Shown here: positions 36,708 through 49,266 of the stretch, one piece after another
Layout: each line of letters opens with the position of its first letter
How positions within the stretch are numbered: the first letter of the stretch is position 1
NCBI GenBank assembly: GCA_022496185.1
Contig: WTXG01000004.1
Location: forward strand, 372,001 to 436,000
DNA length: 64,000 nucleotides
Direction: 5' to 3'
DNA from: Multifurca ochricompacta
Taxonomy: Eukaryota > Basidiomycota > Agaricomycetes > Russulales > Russulaceae
Translations under genes and position numbers: made by a program
Notes under the pieces: generated by a model
What the model was told of the DNA's origin: nothing
Seen by the model: only the letters and a program-made list of their open reading frames with translations
The model's database searches: none

Positions 36708-39579
36708 ATGTTGTCATCACTCCTCGCCGTTCCCCGTCCGATACCAGAACCTGGTAACATCCCTGACTCCGCTTCTGTTCACGATTCTGCGCCTACGTCT
36801 GCACCTACGCGTTTTCCGCATACTAGGGCACAACTCTCTTCTATTTCTCGTCTCTATAAACCTGCAGATAGCTGTGAAAATGATACAGAGCCCGACGACT
36901 CACCTGTTAGCTCCAGTCTGATCGCCAAGGTCGCCAGCCTCCTCGACCATGAGCATGAGGACGAGCTCAAGGCACTTTTAAAAGCCACTTTTACTGGTAT
37001 AGATGATGACATGGTGAGATTGCATGTTTTGTTCTTGCTTTGGTCTCTCATCGTCTTTTCAGCTCGAGCAGCACGTACTAGACTTGATGCATAAACATAG
37101 GGACGATATAGCTGGCGTTCCCTTCCTTTTCTTAACTGCTTCCCGCCGCCCTATTTCTCGCCCGTCATCCCGTGCTTCCTCTCATTCCGCCCGCCTTGTT
37201 CCCAATCGCCCTGACACTCCCAACTCCGCTCCCAGCTCGCCACTTGCTTATGTTTTCCGGCGACCCCACACTCCACTAGCATCCCCCCTTGCCACCGGGC
37301 AAGGTCCAGGCTCATATATGACAGCCAGTAGCGACTCACCTGCTGCCTCACCCACTCTGCCTCATGCCATGCCCCGAACTTATACCCAGTTTGCAAATAG
37401 CTTGCCGTCATCTCCTATTGGCTCTCATCGCGTACTAAGCGCCAAGGCATCAGATTTCCGCCCATATCCGCGACCGCTCTCTGCTGCCTCTTCAAATCCC
37501 AGCACCCTGACGGCCCTTCGTGCTGACACACCATCTCCTGACCTTTGGGCCCATGGAAATTCAAAAGTGACATCGAATCTTGCTATCGCTGCTCCACTTA
37601 TCCCAGACACTAGTCTCTTATCGCGTTCTGGAACTCCCAATTCAACCTTGCGCGTGTCTGTTCATCCGGACGAAGAGGACGAAGAGGACGATCCTTTTGA
37701 TCCGTTCTCCCAAAAAGCACTTCCTAGATCTTTCCACCCACCCACCCTTCCTGAGTTTGACCCACAATGGACGGACTCACCTACATCAAATACATCTTTA
37801 TCCGATGGGTATCGCCAATTGGGAATGGCGGATCGACTATCACCTCCAAATAGTTCCCAGCTCTCCCAGGATAGTTATTCAACCCAAGAGCCAGAGGGGG
37901 CGGACATGCTTACTGAGGGCATGACCCCTTTTGATGTCCTGGCTTCTGTCTTCGGAACTTCTTTGGCCCCTTCAGAATTAGAAGAAGCACTAGCCGCTAA
38001 CGGTTATGATTTGAGCGTTCCATGGCCTGGCTGGTGGAGCGCGCGGCCCCGCAGCACGGACATTCATCCCAACACCTGAGATCGCAAAATCTAGGAAATC
38101 GAATTTCATTGGTATCTCGCGATGGCGCAGGTGCTGTGGGATATGTACGTGGCGGGAGGGCTGGATTCGGGCCCCCAAATGCGGGGGCCAAAGGGGCGGC
38201 AAAATTTCCAAATGGGCGGCCGGTGCAGACTGGAACCCGGGTTTGCCGGTACTTCCTTGCGGGCGAATGTCTACGAGCTGACTGTCGCTTCAGGTGAGTC
38301 CCCTTCGACCACGCATTAGCCATTTAAAATGAAATTGTATAGCCATGAGATTGAACGGGCCCTTTGTCGCTTCTGGCTGCGAGGGACATGCGCGAAAGGG
38401 GAGGTTTGCGAATTTTTGCATCACATCCCAGCAGACGTAGACGTGGCTGGTATTACGGCCGCGATGGGTCGCGCCGACCTGAACGAAACTCTCCTAATGG
38501 CGCTCTAACATTGGACGACTTTCCTGCTCTCGATTATTCTTCCGCCGATTCCCGTGGTCGTCGTGGAAGTTATTATGGACGAAATCAACGCCCACTCTAT
38601 GACACTGGCAGAGGAAAGTTTAGCCCAACCGTGAACAAGAATGTTCAGGCGCCCGTTCCAACCGTACCCAGAGATCCTGCTTCGCTGGCTGCGCGCAGAG
38701 AGGCCATGGGTAGTGCTGCAGATTCCCTTCACAATCGCAGCGCCATTGTCGCACCGAAGCCGTCTCCCCGTCTCAAGTTGCGTCCCCCATCGTTGCTACC
38801 CTCACTGCCAATAGGCGAGTCTGTGAACAGCTTGTATGTTGCCTATCGCTCTCGTGCGCTCCAGTTGGGTGCTGCGCGCAATGCATGCTTATCGCGCGCA
38901 GCGGACGCATGGCGGCGCGGTGATGGCTCAGCTGCAAAGCGTTTTAGCCGTGAAGGTCATGAGCTCAACGCAAAGATGGCGGCTGAGTTGGTCCTGTCAG
39001 CGGGAAGTGTTGTGCGCGAACGAGCAAACCTCATAGAGCAAGTTATCAGAGCCCGTGACGTTGCTTGGTCGGATGACCCAGGCGACAACAATGTACGTGG
39101 TCGTGCATGCGGCAACGGGTTGGGTGTTATTATGGGAATCGCTCGACATGACCCATCCGCTGAGCAAAGGGATCTTAAGCAAGAGGAACGGATGGAGTCC
39201 GTGCTGGATCTTCACGGCATACATGCTGCTGAGGCTACAGAGATCCTTGAAGAGTTCCTGCTTGCGGTATGTGCGATCTCATGCCAGGTGGCCCGTACTT
39301 GCTAATGGTTCTTTATATCAGCTGGAACGTGAACATTTCTATGGATTAAGTAAGTTTATGAAACTGATTATTGTATTTGCAATACCGGTTCCTGACGAAA
39401 CTTTTACCTTAGCATATGTTGTTATCGGCGACGAAAAACACGTGGGGACGCATGATCCTGCGCGGGTAGCATCCCGAGAACGGTTGGCCACAGGGATACG
39501 CGAGTTATTACATCGGTGGGGATACCCGTGGAGCGAACGTGAAGGAGTTGTTTGTGTTGACTCTGCTACTCATCTGTGA
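36708..39579 (+). CDS. CUE-like / CCCH zinc finger / DUF1771 / Smr domain protein
   Basis: Smr domains are nucleic-acid nicking or binding modules; Cue2/N4BP2 relatives act in no-go mRNA decay (family knowledge). N-terminal helical region with KVASLLDHEHEDELKALLKA, a long Ser/Pro-rich linker, then a CUE-like segment MTPFDVLASVFGTSLAPSEL ending AANGYD and continuing MAWLVERAAP. Two CCCH fingers follow: CRYFLAGECLRADCRFSH and CRFWLRGTCAKGEVCEFLHH. DUF1771 spans YVAYRSRALQLGAARNACLS to AAELVLSAGSVVRERANLIE. The Smr domain has VLDLHGIHAAEATEILEEFL and YVVIGDEKHVGTHD ... GVVCVDSATHL. Two apparent single-base deletions: near 38010 (GATTTGAG where GATTTTGAG is expected) and near 38490. If the sequence is correct as given the protein would stop before its zinc fingers. 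Confidence 0.8.
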
Positions 39580-39974
39580 ACGTGAGCGTGAAGGTGGGTG
39601 TGATTATAGACTGGGAACAAGAAAAAAACAGTTTGAAGTTTTTTTTATGTTGTGATGCGTTTATTTTACAGCTGTTTGTTGGGCTACTCGCGGTGTTGTC
39701 AGTGGACTTGAAGAAAAGGAAAAATTTGACAAAGCGGGCGGGAGAGAGAGGGTGTGTGCGAGCGTAGTTGTATATAGTATAGTATAGAAATGGCAGTTAC
39801 TTCTTTCGTTCCGTGAGCGCGTGGCAACGTCACTTTTTTTGGATGTACCGATGAGCACGTGAGTCTCCCCAGTGACAGCAACAGCCAGCAACAATCTCAA
39901 GCAAGCAGACATCACATTATTTCTATTTCTTGCTCTCTTACTTTCATTATCTCTTCCCGCCAGCAATCTCAATA
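39580..39974. promoter_or_regulatory. Intergenic region upstream of the coiled-coil gene
   Basis: No coding exon seen. Contains TATATAGTATAGTATAG near 39770-39786 and a CAGCAACAGCCAGCAACA stretch near 39876, shortly before the start codon at 39975. Confidence 0.4.
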
Positions 39975-41504
39975 ATGTCGGTTCATGAAGAAGAGACCCT
40001 CGTTCACGATTTACACGAGCATGACCCCACACGACCACATTCTTTCGACCTTACACTCGAACTCGAACGCCAACTTGAGGCTGATTCTCTTCCAAATTCC
40101 CCAGCTCGACCCGAAGGGCGCCCACAATCACTCGACCCCACATACTTGCGTCTTTTGTTACATCTCTGCGTATAAATGTTGCAGAGCTTTCCAAAGAACG
40201 TGATGGATTGTCAGCCGCCTTGGAGGTCGCCCGCGTGCGAGAAGCAGACCTCGCATCAGAAGTACGCCAACTTAAGGAGGCCCGAGCTGAAAGAGACAAT
40301 GAAATGGTGGCCTTGCGCCAGAAGTCACATGATGACGAAGAATCCATCGTGCTTCTGAGAAGTAAGGTTGAAGAAAGCCGGTGAGTCTGATCTCCAACTG
40401 ATTCAGCCACATTAATTAATCACGCCCAGGCGCGGCCTCATGCTACTGCAAACAGAAAGCCGTCGCGAGAGTCGTCGCATAAGTCGGGGTGCGGACATGT
40501 CTGTGGACTTGTCGCGCGCAAGTTCGTTCTCGTTTGGAGGACCACCATCCACCAAGCGGATGTCCTTCACCCCCCTTACTGGATCATCAACTGGGCGCAT
40601 ACAGAATCACAGGCGGATATCCTCCGTATCTGACTCTAATGTGAACTGGTCGGGGGCCGCGGATGGGCAGGCAGTTAACACCTCACCCAATTCACAGACA
40701 ATCACACTTCCAGACACCTCTTCGCAATTAAACTATCAGCCCACAAACACTCGCCGGTTCTCAGGTCTATTCGGCCGTGCTGCTCCCCTCGAATCCGAGT
40801 CCGTCCATGACCCTTATACAGTGGAAAGGGAGAAACTGCAGCGGGAGATCGAGGCGCTCAAGATGGCTCTAGAGGAAGTGCGACACGAGTTGATGGAAGC
40901 GAATGAAGCACGCGAGGCGTCGGAGACCTGTGTTAAGACCCTTCGAGACTTCATTGCCGAGAACAATGTGGGCGTGCCGTCTGCACGCGTGGATGTCGGT
41001 TCAGCAGAGAACTTTACGGTTCGTAGCGATGATACGGACAAGAAGAGTGCCAGTGGGAACGGAGGCTCGCGATGGGGTTTTGGTGGCCTATTTCGCACTG
41101 GGGAGACAAACTCACCGGTGATTCCAAGCCGCGGTGCATCAACAACCGCTTCTCCGTCCGCAGCCAGTGAGCCGCTCTCACGTAAATTGGGCGGTCTTTT
41201 TGGTGGTAGAGGTAGCTTCTCATCAACCACATCTGGGCCCCCTCGTGGCGTGCCGGTCGTTCAGGAGGCAATGTACAATGGGTCAGACACGTCTTCGACC
41301 GCGGAATCGGCGGAGCCCGCCAGCCCAAGCATTGAAACGTCACGCGTGCCGATAACAAGGGTGCTGAGTGGGACCTCCTCTGGTTCTTCAGAGTTGCTTG
41401 CTCTGCGAGATGGGTCTGGGGGACACCAATTTCTGGGAAAGATGACTCGAACTCGGGGGAAGTTTTGGTGGTATGAAGGTTGGTGGCATGACATCATCAC
41501 ATGA
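39975..41504 (+). CDS. Coiled-coil protein with Ser-rich tail, function unknown
   Basis: MSVHEEETLVHDLHEHDPTR starts the protein; an intron near 40150 precedes LRINVAELSKERDGLSAALE and a long coiled coil (EVRQLKEARAERDNEMVALR, RQKSHDDEESIVLL), then SSFSFGGPPSTKRMSFTPLT, RRFSGLFGRAAPLE, a second coiled coil (EREKLQREIEALKMALEEVR), and Gly-Phe-Gly-Gly-Leu-Phe repeats (RWGFGGLFRTGE, KLGGLFGGRGSF). The repeated G/F-G-LF motifs resemble short linear motifs, but no family was recognised. The tail after SSELLALRDGSGGHQFLGKM contains KFWWYEGWWHDIIT, whose composition is unusual; an unseen last intron could change it. Confidence 0.7.
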
Positions 41505-41831
41505 CATATGACATTCATTAGAGAGAGAGATACACTTACACTGAGAGGGAGGAGGAGAGATGAGATGGTGGTGTAGTGTTTGGCGTTAGTATCCAAGAAA
41601 TTATTATACAACACGAGTCGAGTGTCTCCTTGTCAGTTGTCAGTCAGTATAAGTACAAGGTGACGGTGATTAACAATATCACCAGTAATAATGAGAAGAG
41701 AAATGAAAATGAAAATGAAACGACGAAACGAAACGAAACAAAACGTACGTGCTACGTGCCTTGTTTCGGGTATAATTCTTCCCAGCTAAATCAAGACGGA
41801 TTAATGCGCCTCTTCTTACTCTTCATCCCCC

Positions 41832-44800
41832 ATGGCTTCCTCCTTCATACCTCCTCTAGATCCTAACCCAAACTCGCCATCCTCAAAGCAACGCCGCAGA
41901 AACGCTGCATTGTCATGCGCTGAATGTAGAAGGTATTTCGATTTATTACCTTGCTGTGTCGCTCAATTGATCCAATCACTTGCACAGGCTCAAGTTGAGG
42001 TTTGAATTTCCTTGCTCTTAAAACGCCACGCCCTTTCCACGAGTTGAAGCCACCACATATAGGTGCAGCCGTGTCTTTCCTTGTGCTAGTTGCGTTAAGA
42101 AAGGCTGCGCTGCTATCTGCCCCAAAGGTGAGCATCACACTTGATGCTCATCGCGCGTCAAACTCACCACTAAACCTCAGGATCCCTGACCACGGGCAAG
42201 GGAAACCGGTGCGTCTTCCATTTCCTCACGAAAAATTTCATCTGTCACACCAACGACCTCGTCACAGTTTCATCCTTGCGAATACTGAAGTTCTTCACGA
42301 CAAAATTGGTATCTTGTCCAGCCGCGTCAGGCAGCTCGAGGATGCATTGGCCGAGGCGTATTCTGTTTACAACAACAATGAAAGACATCCCCTTTTGTCG
42401 GACGAGCTATTGCAAATCAAACGTCCCTTGGAACGGGAGTCTCGGAACGAGATGCCATCTCCACCGGAAGCCGAGACCGCGGAAGCCATCGACGCTGTTG
42501 GATCTCTGTGAGTGTAAAAGAAAGCAAGAAAGTGTTCAGCTCTTTCTCATTCTCATATTAAGGTCGATCTCCGATACGGGTCGTACGAATTTTTATGGTC
42601 AGACAGCAAATTCATACGTAGGTTCTTTTTTTGCGAGTCTGGCCGCTTTCGTGATTTAAGGTCTTCTGTGAAGTATTTACTACAGGTCAGATGCCGCCCT
42701 TGTCGGACAGCCGTGCGAGCTTAATGTGTCACTTCCAGAACGAAGCGGGCAGTGAAGAGGAAGACGATGTCACCTCGCCTACCTCTGTGGAACTACCGAT
42801 GCCCAACACCCTTCCATGGAGGAGTCATGCTTTTCCCTTTGCTTCAAATGTAGTTGGCAATGTCGAAGATGTCCGCACGATGCTGTTGAACAACTTACCC
42901 GACACGAATACGGTACGCAGACAGCTTGACATATACTGGCGCCATGCGTCCTGGATGTAAGGATGTCGATGACTCCATAGCGTACTCGCTGACCACCATG
43001 CAGGTACACACCAATCGAGCAGAGTGACTTCTACGGCTCCATATACAATCGCGTTTTTGACCTCGAAGCTGGCTCCGATTATGACCGTATCCAATCGCAT
43101 CGGATTGCCGTGGTTTATATGATGCTCGCCATTGGGGCTCTTCTTGACTTAGATGCACCGCCACATTCTTACGATGCTAGCCATTATTACCAACTTGGAC
43201 GCGCTGCTTTGTCCGTAGATTCGATTTTTGAGGAGCAGTCGATCCCTGCCATTCAAGCTTTGGCATGTGATCTTGTTTGCATGGGGTTATAGACTCTAAC
43301 TTGGTGCACAGTTGCTTATGTCCCATTATATGTTCCTTTCTGATATCGATGGCCCTCGCTGGGCGCTTATGGGCCTAGTCGTGAAGCTAGCGCACAGCGT
43401 AAGCACCCGCCCTCACCGCGTAACCTGTACAGCTGATTACCTCCATTTTTAGTGCGGTCTCCGTGCGTCTTCCACCCCCTTTTTTCTTCTCACATTACAG
43501 GGGCAGCTGATTGGTCTCGTAGACCGGGATAGCGGCAGGTGGGGTTTAGGCCAGGAGGAAACGTACCGACGTCGGTCACTTTTCTGGGAGATATATACCT
43601 ATGACTCGTGGCAGGTATGGCATCCCGGAAGCTCGCGCTCTCCAACTTATTGTTCCCATGCTCATCTTTAGAGTCTAACATATGGCCGTCCTCCTTCGTT
43701 CTCGGTGCTCCATATAGATACCCAACTTCCTCAAGAATCCGTCAGAGATGAGAACGGAGAAGAGGAAATGAGCTGTGAGATTTGCCTTGTTCTTGTAAAT
43801 CCTGCAACGCGCTAACTTCACTCAAGTCCAACTGTGGAAGTATCGATTTTCTTCCCAGTGTATGAGCGTGGTGCACGACCAGGTATTCGGCGCCCGTACA
43901 CCAAATTACAAGGTTTTGCAACAGCTGGACCGGAAAGTGCGGGACTTCTATACTCCGCCTTCTCTCCAGGTTCCGGGCTTTGGCGGGCCTATGACGGATG
44001 TTGACACAGTTCCTGTTTTTCTCACTCTCCAACGGTACGTTGGCTTTGCGATTAGAGAGATGAGTAAGTCGACCACTGCTTTGATTCCCTGGTACACACT
44101 TACATTCAAAAGCCTTATTTTATATGCACCGCGGATTTTTTGCACGTGCCATTGAGGATTGCCCAGACGACCCACTCGGCAGCAAGTACGCCCCCTCTGT
44201 ATTGGCGGTGTACAATAGTGCATGCTCCTTCGTTGGATTGATTAAAAGTTTATTTTCTCAACATCCTGCCTTGACGGAGCGAATGTGGTTCTTGTTTACT
44301 CATGTATTCTCCTGTGCAGTAAGGCATTCTTCACGGACGTGATCTTTGGCCTCTGATATGCCTACCTAGATCGTGTTGGGCTCCATTCCAATAAAGTGCC
44401 CGAAAATGGCGTTGGCTCGTTCTGCCTTGTCACATCTGGATTCGGCACTCCGGCTCTTTGAGGACGTCTCGCAGAATTTTCGAGCCATTAAAGTCCTAGT
44501 AGGTCTCGAGGTCGTGAAGGATATAAGCCAAGGTTAATCCTGATTACTCCAGCCTGTGCTGCGAAAACAAAGGGAGCGTGCTGTTGCAACCATGGCAGAG
44601 CTCCAGACGATGAAAGACTCTCAATCACCAAGAATGACACCAGATTATGATGGAGACGTAAAGCGAGAAGACGAGGAACTAGCCACCTTGGGCGGCAAAA
44701 CCCGCCTCGTACCACGGAAAGCTTCATCTTCAACTGCGTCGTCACCGACGACGGCTTCTGCCAGCCCACGCAGCTCGCCAGCTATCTCCAACATTCTCCC

Positions 44801-45332
44801 TTCGCTGTCATATGCTTCACATCTCTCCACACCCCCTCAGGTCAACGCCTTACCTCTCGCAGCGCCTTCTGTACAGCCCAGCCAGCAGGTTTCATGGCCG
44901 ACATATGACTATCACCATCATAATCATCACCAAGCACCCCAGTCGATAACCCAAACGCACCACCCGCATACCCACGGTCAGCCGCAAGCTCCGCAAACTC
45001 ATAATCATTTACCCATTGAGCATCAAGCCCATCTGGGCCCTCTGAGGGCCTTTAACTATACCCAATACTGGCAACAGCAACAAGCTGCGGAATATTCGTA
45101 CAATGGCATGCACGGAGGGCCTTCGACTACTTACATGCCCACGTCGCCTGGATCTATGGGCTTCGACTACGCAGCTTCATTACGTGCGGAGTCGTACCTG
45201 TCTACAGTCCACCCATCGCCTATGCCTTCTCAACAGCCTTCCCGATCGATGCAAGTCAATTCTGACTACAGCCCGGGTACGGACCCGAACATGGCATGGC
45301 ACGAACTCGTTGCCCAGTTCAATCATGTCTAA
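41832..45332 (+). CDS. Zn2Cys6 fungal transcription factor with fungal_trans domain (paralogue of the gene at 19818-23228)
   Basis: MASSFIPPLDPNPNSPSSKQ is followed by a basic RRRNAA and the zinc cluster CAECRRLKLRCSRVFPCASC ... CAAIC (CX2CX6CX5CX2CX8C) spread over three exons, then GSLTTGKGNR, the coiled coil TEVLHDKIGILSSRVRQLED, PLLSDELLQIKRPLERE and TGRTNFYGQTANSY. The regulatory domain has IYNRVFDLEAGSDYDRIQSH, VVYMMLAIGALLDLDAPPHS, LFWEIYTYDSWQ, LTYGRPPSFSVLHIDTQLPQ, MHRGFFARAIEDCPDDPLGS and TERMWFLFTHVFSCA. The tail has DEELATLGGKTRLVPRKASS followed by a His/Gln/Pro-rich region (HHHNHHQAP, THGQPQAPQTHNH), absent from the other copy, and ends WHELVAQFNHV. Block order and intron sites match the first copy. 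It is read in the opposite direction from it. Confidence 0.88.
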
Positions 45333-45838
45333 AGGTAGGTGGCAAAGTCTTTTATCCCAAGTTTGTGTATGGACTCTGTCGTGTTTATCTGTTGTTCAAA
45401 GTCGTTGAGGTTTATTGTCTGCATTTTCTGTTGTAGCACATTGTCAAGTAAATATGGCCATATCGCGAGCTGTGTGTTTTTAATTTGTTGGCTCGTGGCT
45501 GACATAAGCATAACAAGCGCGTGTGAAAAGCGAAATGAATTGGAAAAAAATTATATAAATTATATCAGGAGTTTGTCGTCGTCGTCGTAGGCCTTCGCCG
45601 TCGCCGTCTGTCACTTCATCAAGTCTATGACCTTTTGTCATGGACTTAACAGACTCAAGAACGCGCAAGAAAGTCATCCTCAATCCGAGAACTGTCTTGT
45701 CCAACTCGTGAGTGTCTAAGTGAGTATCTACTCTGCCCAACTTGCCTAATGCAGTGCTCTAAGTATATCTGGACGCGTCGCCACTGACATCGTATTTTCA
45801 AATGCTCTCCTCGTTTCTTCTCTCTGGGCACTCAGGGA
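45333..45838. other. Intergenic region downstream of the regulator gene and upstream of MSC2
   Basis: No exon recognised. TATATAAATTATATCA near 45553 and a short GTCGTC repeat (TTGTCGTCGTCGTCG) at about 45573 are the only visible features. Confidence 0.35.
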
Positions 45839-48800
45839 ATGGCTTCTGTGCCAAAACGTGGTGTATTCTGGGTTTTAATGCGTGTCCTCGCATTTGGTGC
45901 CCTCGGTCTGTTCCTGAGAGAGGTGGTATCAGGAGGCGTGCCGAAGGCTTTCGCAGCTGCGTCGTCAGCAAAGGTATGCGTCCGTTTCATCCTTTCACCA
46001 ATAACCCTGTCGTCATGCCATAACCGTCAAGTGGACTGTCCTAGTCATGGCCTCCGTGGCTCATTTTCTCCAGCAAGGCAGTCTCCTCATGGCACTCTCA
46101 CAGCTGTCGGCTACTCGGTGTGCTCATGTCAATTCTTACCACGTACGAATGGATGTTCTTGACCTGGAAAATCCGTAGGGTTGTCTTGTTCTCGCATTTC
46201 TCGTTGGCTTGGGCGAAGACTCTGTCCAGTGCTACCTTGGTGAGCATCCCATTGAGATACTTGCATTTCCTTTCCTACAACGATGGTTGCGAGTATAGAC
46301 CGTGCGGTTCGCACCGATTGCTCTCGGCCTTATCATTTCCTTCGCCTCCGACGCCGGCTATTCCATAAGAGGTGTTCGAGAGACGCTTCCAGGATATCTT
46401 GCACTTTTGTTACATGTACTCTCCATAGGGGCCTTCGAGCATTTGAGGTCTTTGTTGGTGCCTAGCATGGGTTCCAAACATGCATCAGTCTGCTCCACCG
46501 TCGGTGCAGCTGCGTTCAGTCTCATTGCATATGCTGCTAGAGAGGTTCTGGTGTGTATATCGTTATCCGCGCAGGGTTGGCTTCATGCTTAGTTCCTACA
46601 GACGAACGTGCCACCATCCCCAGTCGTCTCTCTCTTCTCCCTCTTGGCCATCCCTCTGGCCGCATATTCTACTCAATACGGACGCAACTCATTCGAGGGG
46701 CCTATTACTACCGCCCCACAGTATTATTTGTTGTCGTCAGGTTCTGCACTCATGGCGACCATCTCTTTTGGATTTATGTGGTTCTCTCGATTACCAACCA
46801 CGACAGAGATATTAATGGGAATATTTTTATCGTACGGTTAGTTGCTTTAACTTGTAGAGAACCGCCACAAACTCAAGATCCCTGCAGGCGGGTACCCAAG
46901 AAAGTTACAGGTTTCCGATGGCCTTCCACAAGTTCCGGCAACGCAGCTTGCTCGCTCTCATCTGAATACCATAATGTCAAACTCAGAATCACGCAGAATT
47001 TTCTATTTTCTTATGCTCAATCTGTCTTACATGATGATACAAATGTTATATGGTATATGGACGAATAGTTTGGGTCTAATATCTGATGGTATGTGTCTCA
47101 AGGTTTTAGTACCGTTATCGATGGCTAAGATCGACTTATAACAGCCATTCACATGGGGTTTGACTGCTTGGCCATTGGTGTGGGTCTATTCGCGTCTATC
47201 ATGGCAACATGGCCGCCCAATGAGAGGTTCACATATGGGTTAGTTACTTCCACTCAGTCCTCTAAACCGATACGATCTGTTCTGGGCGCTCTAGGTATGG
47301 CAGAATTGAGACGCTGTCGGGCTTTGCAAATGGCATATTTTTAATCTTAATCTCAATTTTTATTATATTCGAAGCTATACAGCGCCTGTGAGTGGAGTGT
47401 ACCTTCCTAGGATCGATGTGGATACTGACATATCTGGGCTCAGTTTGGACCCACCAGAAATGAACACAAATCAACTTCTTCTGGTCAGTACTTTGGGATT
47501 AGGCATCAATTTGTTCGGCATGCTAGCAATGGGCGGTCACGCACACCATGGGCATTCGCATGGTCATGGGCACGACCATGACCATGACCATGACCATGCC
47601 CATTCACCCGGGCACAATCACGTGCATGATAGGGACGATGGGCACAGACATGGTCATACCCACAATCATGTACAGATTCCTCCCTTACACCCGCTTAATG
47701 GAGGCTAACTTTGATGGTGTTGCAGGCTCCACTCTCCCCGATGATTGCGGAGCATTCTGACGATCTAGATCATGAAGACGGGTGTCAAGGCCATCAACAC
47801 GATTGCGGGCACACTCTTGCTTCGTTGGACTCGCCCTCGCATAAGCACCATCGCCCACATTCGCCCCCTCCCTCTGCCACAACCCCTCACTCACATGCAT
47901 CAAACCAGCATCAAGAGGTACCACTTCGCCCGCACTTACATCCACGGTCCCATCAAAATGGTCTTCTCGGCGGCGATGGTCCCAGTGGGCCGTTATCTCG
48001 CGCCCACACTCGTTCGGCCTCGATAGCAACATTCCCGTCATTACCACCCCCTCCCACTACTCCTATATCTCATTCCCACACTGCACCCTCGTTAGCGTCG
48101 ACGGCGAATGGCCATCGTACACACAGTCGCCGCGCACCTTCATTACAGATACACGACGACTCGCGCCTAGGTGTATTGCGTCTCCAGGGTGTGGATCCTT
48201 CGCCCGTAACGCCAAACTACCGCTTCGGCGTGGACGAGCACTTTGCGTCCCACCAACACGCGCACCATCATGGCCATACACCCAACCTGCACGACCACTC
48301 GCACGTGCATGGAAGCGGGCACTCTCACGAGGGGCATAGCCACAACATGCGCGGCCTGTTTCTGCATGTTATGGCGGTAAGTACCCTCCTCTGCTTTTCT
48401 CGTTCGGGTGATCGAGGTTGTGGGCTGCTGGCAGGATACGCTCGGCTCCGTAGGTGTGATTGTCTCGACGTTGCTCATTCAGTTTTACGGCTGGACGGGT
48501 TTTGATCCGATCGCCTCCATTTTTATCGCAGTGCTCATCGCCGCAAGCGTGATCCCGCTCGTCATTGACACCGGCAAGGTACTTGCGCTGGACGTTGCGC
48601 AGCGCGGGGATATCATCACGGATGCCTTAGACGAGGTACGCCTTTGATTTTTTGCCTTCGCCTTCCACCCTAAGCTCTCTCATCCGTTTCCCCGTTGGTG
48701 TTGCTGTTGGGTTGGTCGAGGTAGCTTGCTTCAGTTGAAGGCCTCGCGTCATACACGAACCCACAATTTTGGCCGAAGGATGCGAGTGCCTGATTGGATC

Positions 48801-48978
48801 ACTGCACGTGCAACTAGCACCACCAACGCCCCAAAAGGACTATGATCTGAACGGCGTTGTCGAGCGTGTTGACACCCTCCTGCGTGCGCGTATACCCGGG
48901 CTCGAAGAGCTCACTATTCAGGTAGAGGCTGTAGCTGGGGTGGGGGCTGAGGCGGGGAGAAGCCTGTTCCGGCGATAG
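45839..48978 (+). CDS. MSC2: Cation diffusion facilitator zinc transporter, Msc2 / ZnT5 type
   Basis: Moves zinc into the ER/Golgi in exchange for protons, usually with a Zrg17-type partner. The N-terminal half is a multi-helix membrane region (MASVPKRGVFWVLMRVLAFG, YLALLLHVLSIGAFEHLR, ALMATISFGFMWFSRL). The CDF core has FYFLMLNLSYMMIQMLYGIW, TNSLGLISDAIHMGFDCLAI (first HxxxD zinc-site motif), RIETLSGFANGIFLILISIF, LGLGINLFGMLAMGG, then a very long His/Asp-rich cytosolic loop (HAHHGHSHGHGHDHDHDHDH onward and a second His cluster near 48240-48350), LFLHVMADTLGSVGVIVS (second HxxxD) and GWTGFDPIASIFIAVLIAAS. The C-terminal domain SVEGLASYTNPQFWP ... IGSLHVQLAP ends at 48978. About nine introns. 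The combination of N-terminal extension and His loop argues for Msc2/ZnT5 over smaller CDF proteins. Confidence 0.9.
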
Positions 48979-49266
48979 TACCGTCGTTGGCATCGTTGGC
49001 ACCAAATTACGCAGCAGCCACCGTATGTACACGTCTCTATTCTCATTTGGCTGACTTCATTCTTTCGTTATATAAGAAAGTGTAATTTAATACATCATCC
49101 CCGTGATGGTAGCAGATATAGATTTCAAGTGGGAAGAAGCGAAAGCGGCGCAGGTATGGTAGTGAGTACAGTTGCGAATACGCGTGGGCTACGAGTAGTA
49201 CGAGAAAGGGAGAAAAATAACGACAACGGGTGATGCAAGTACGACCTGGAGAATGAGTAAGGTTCT

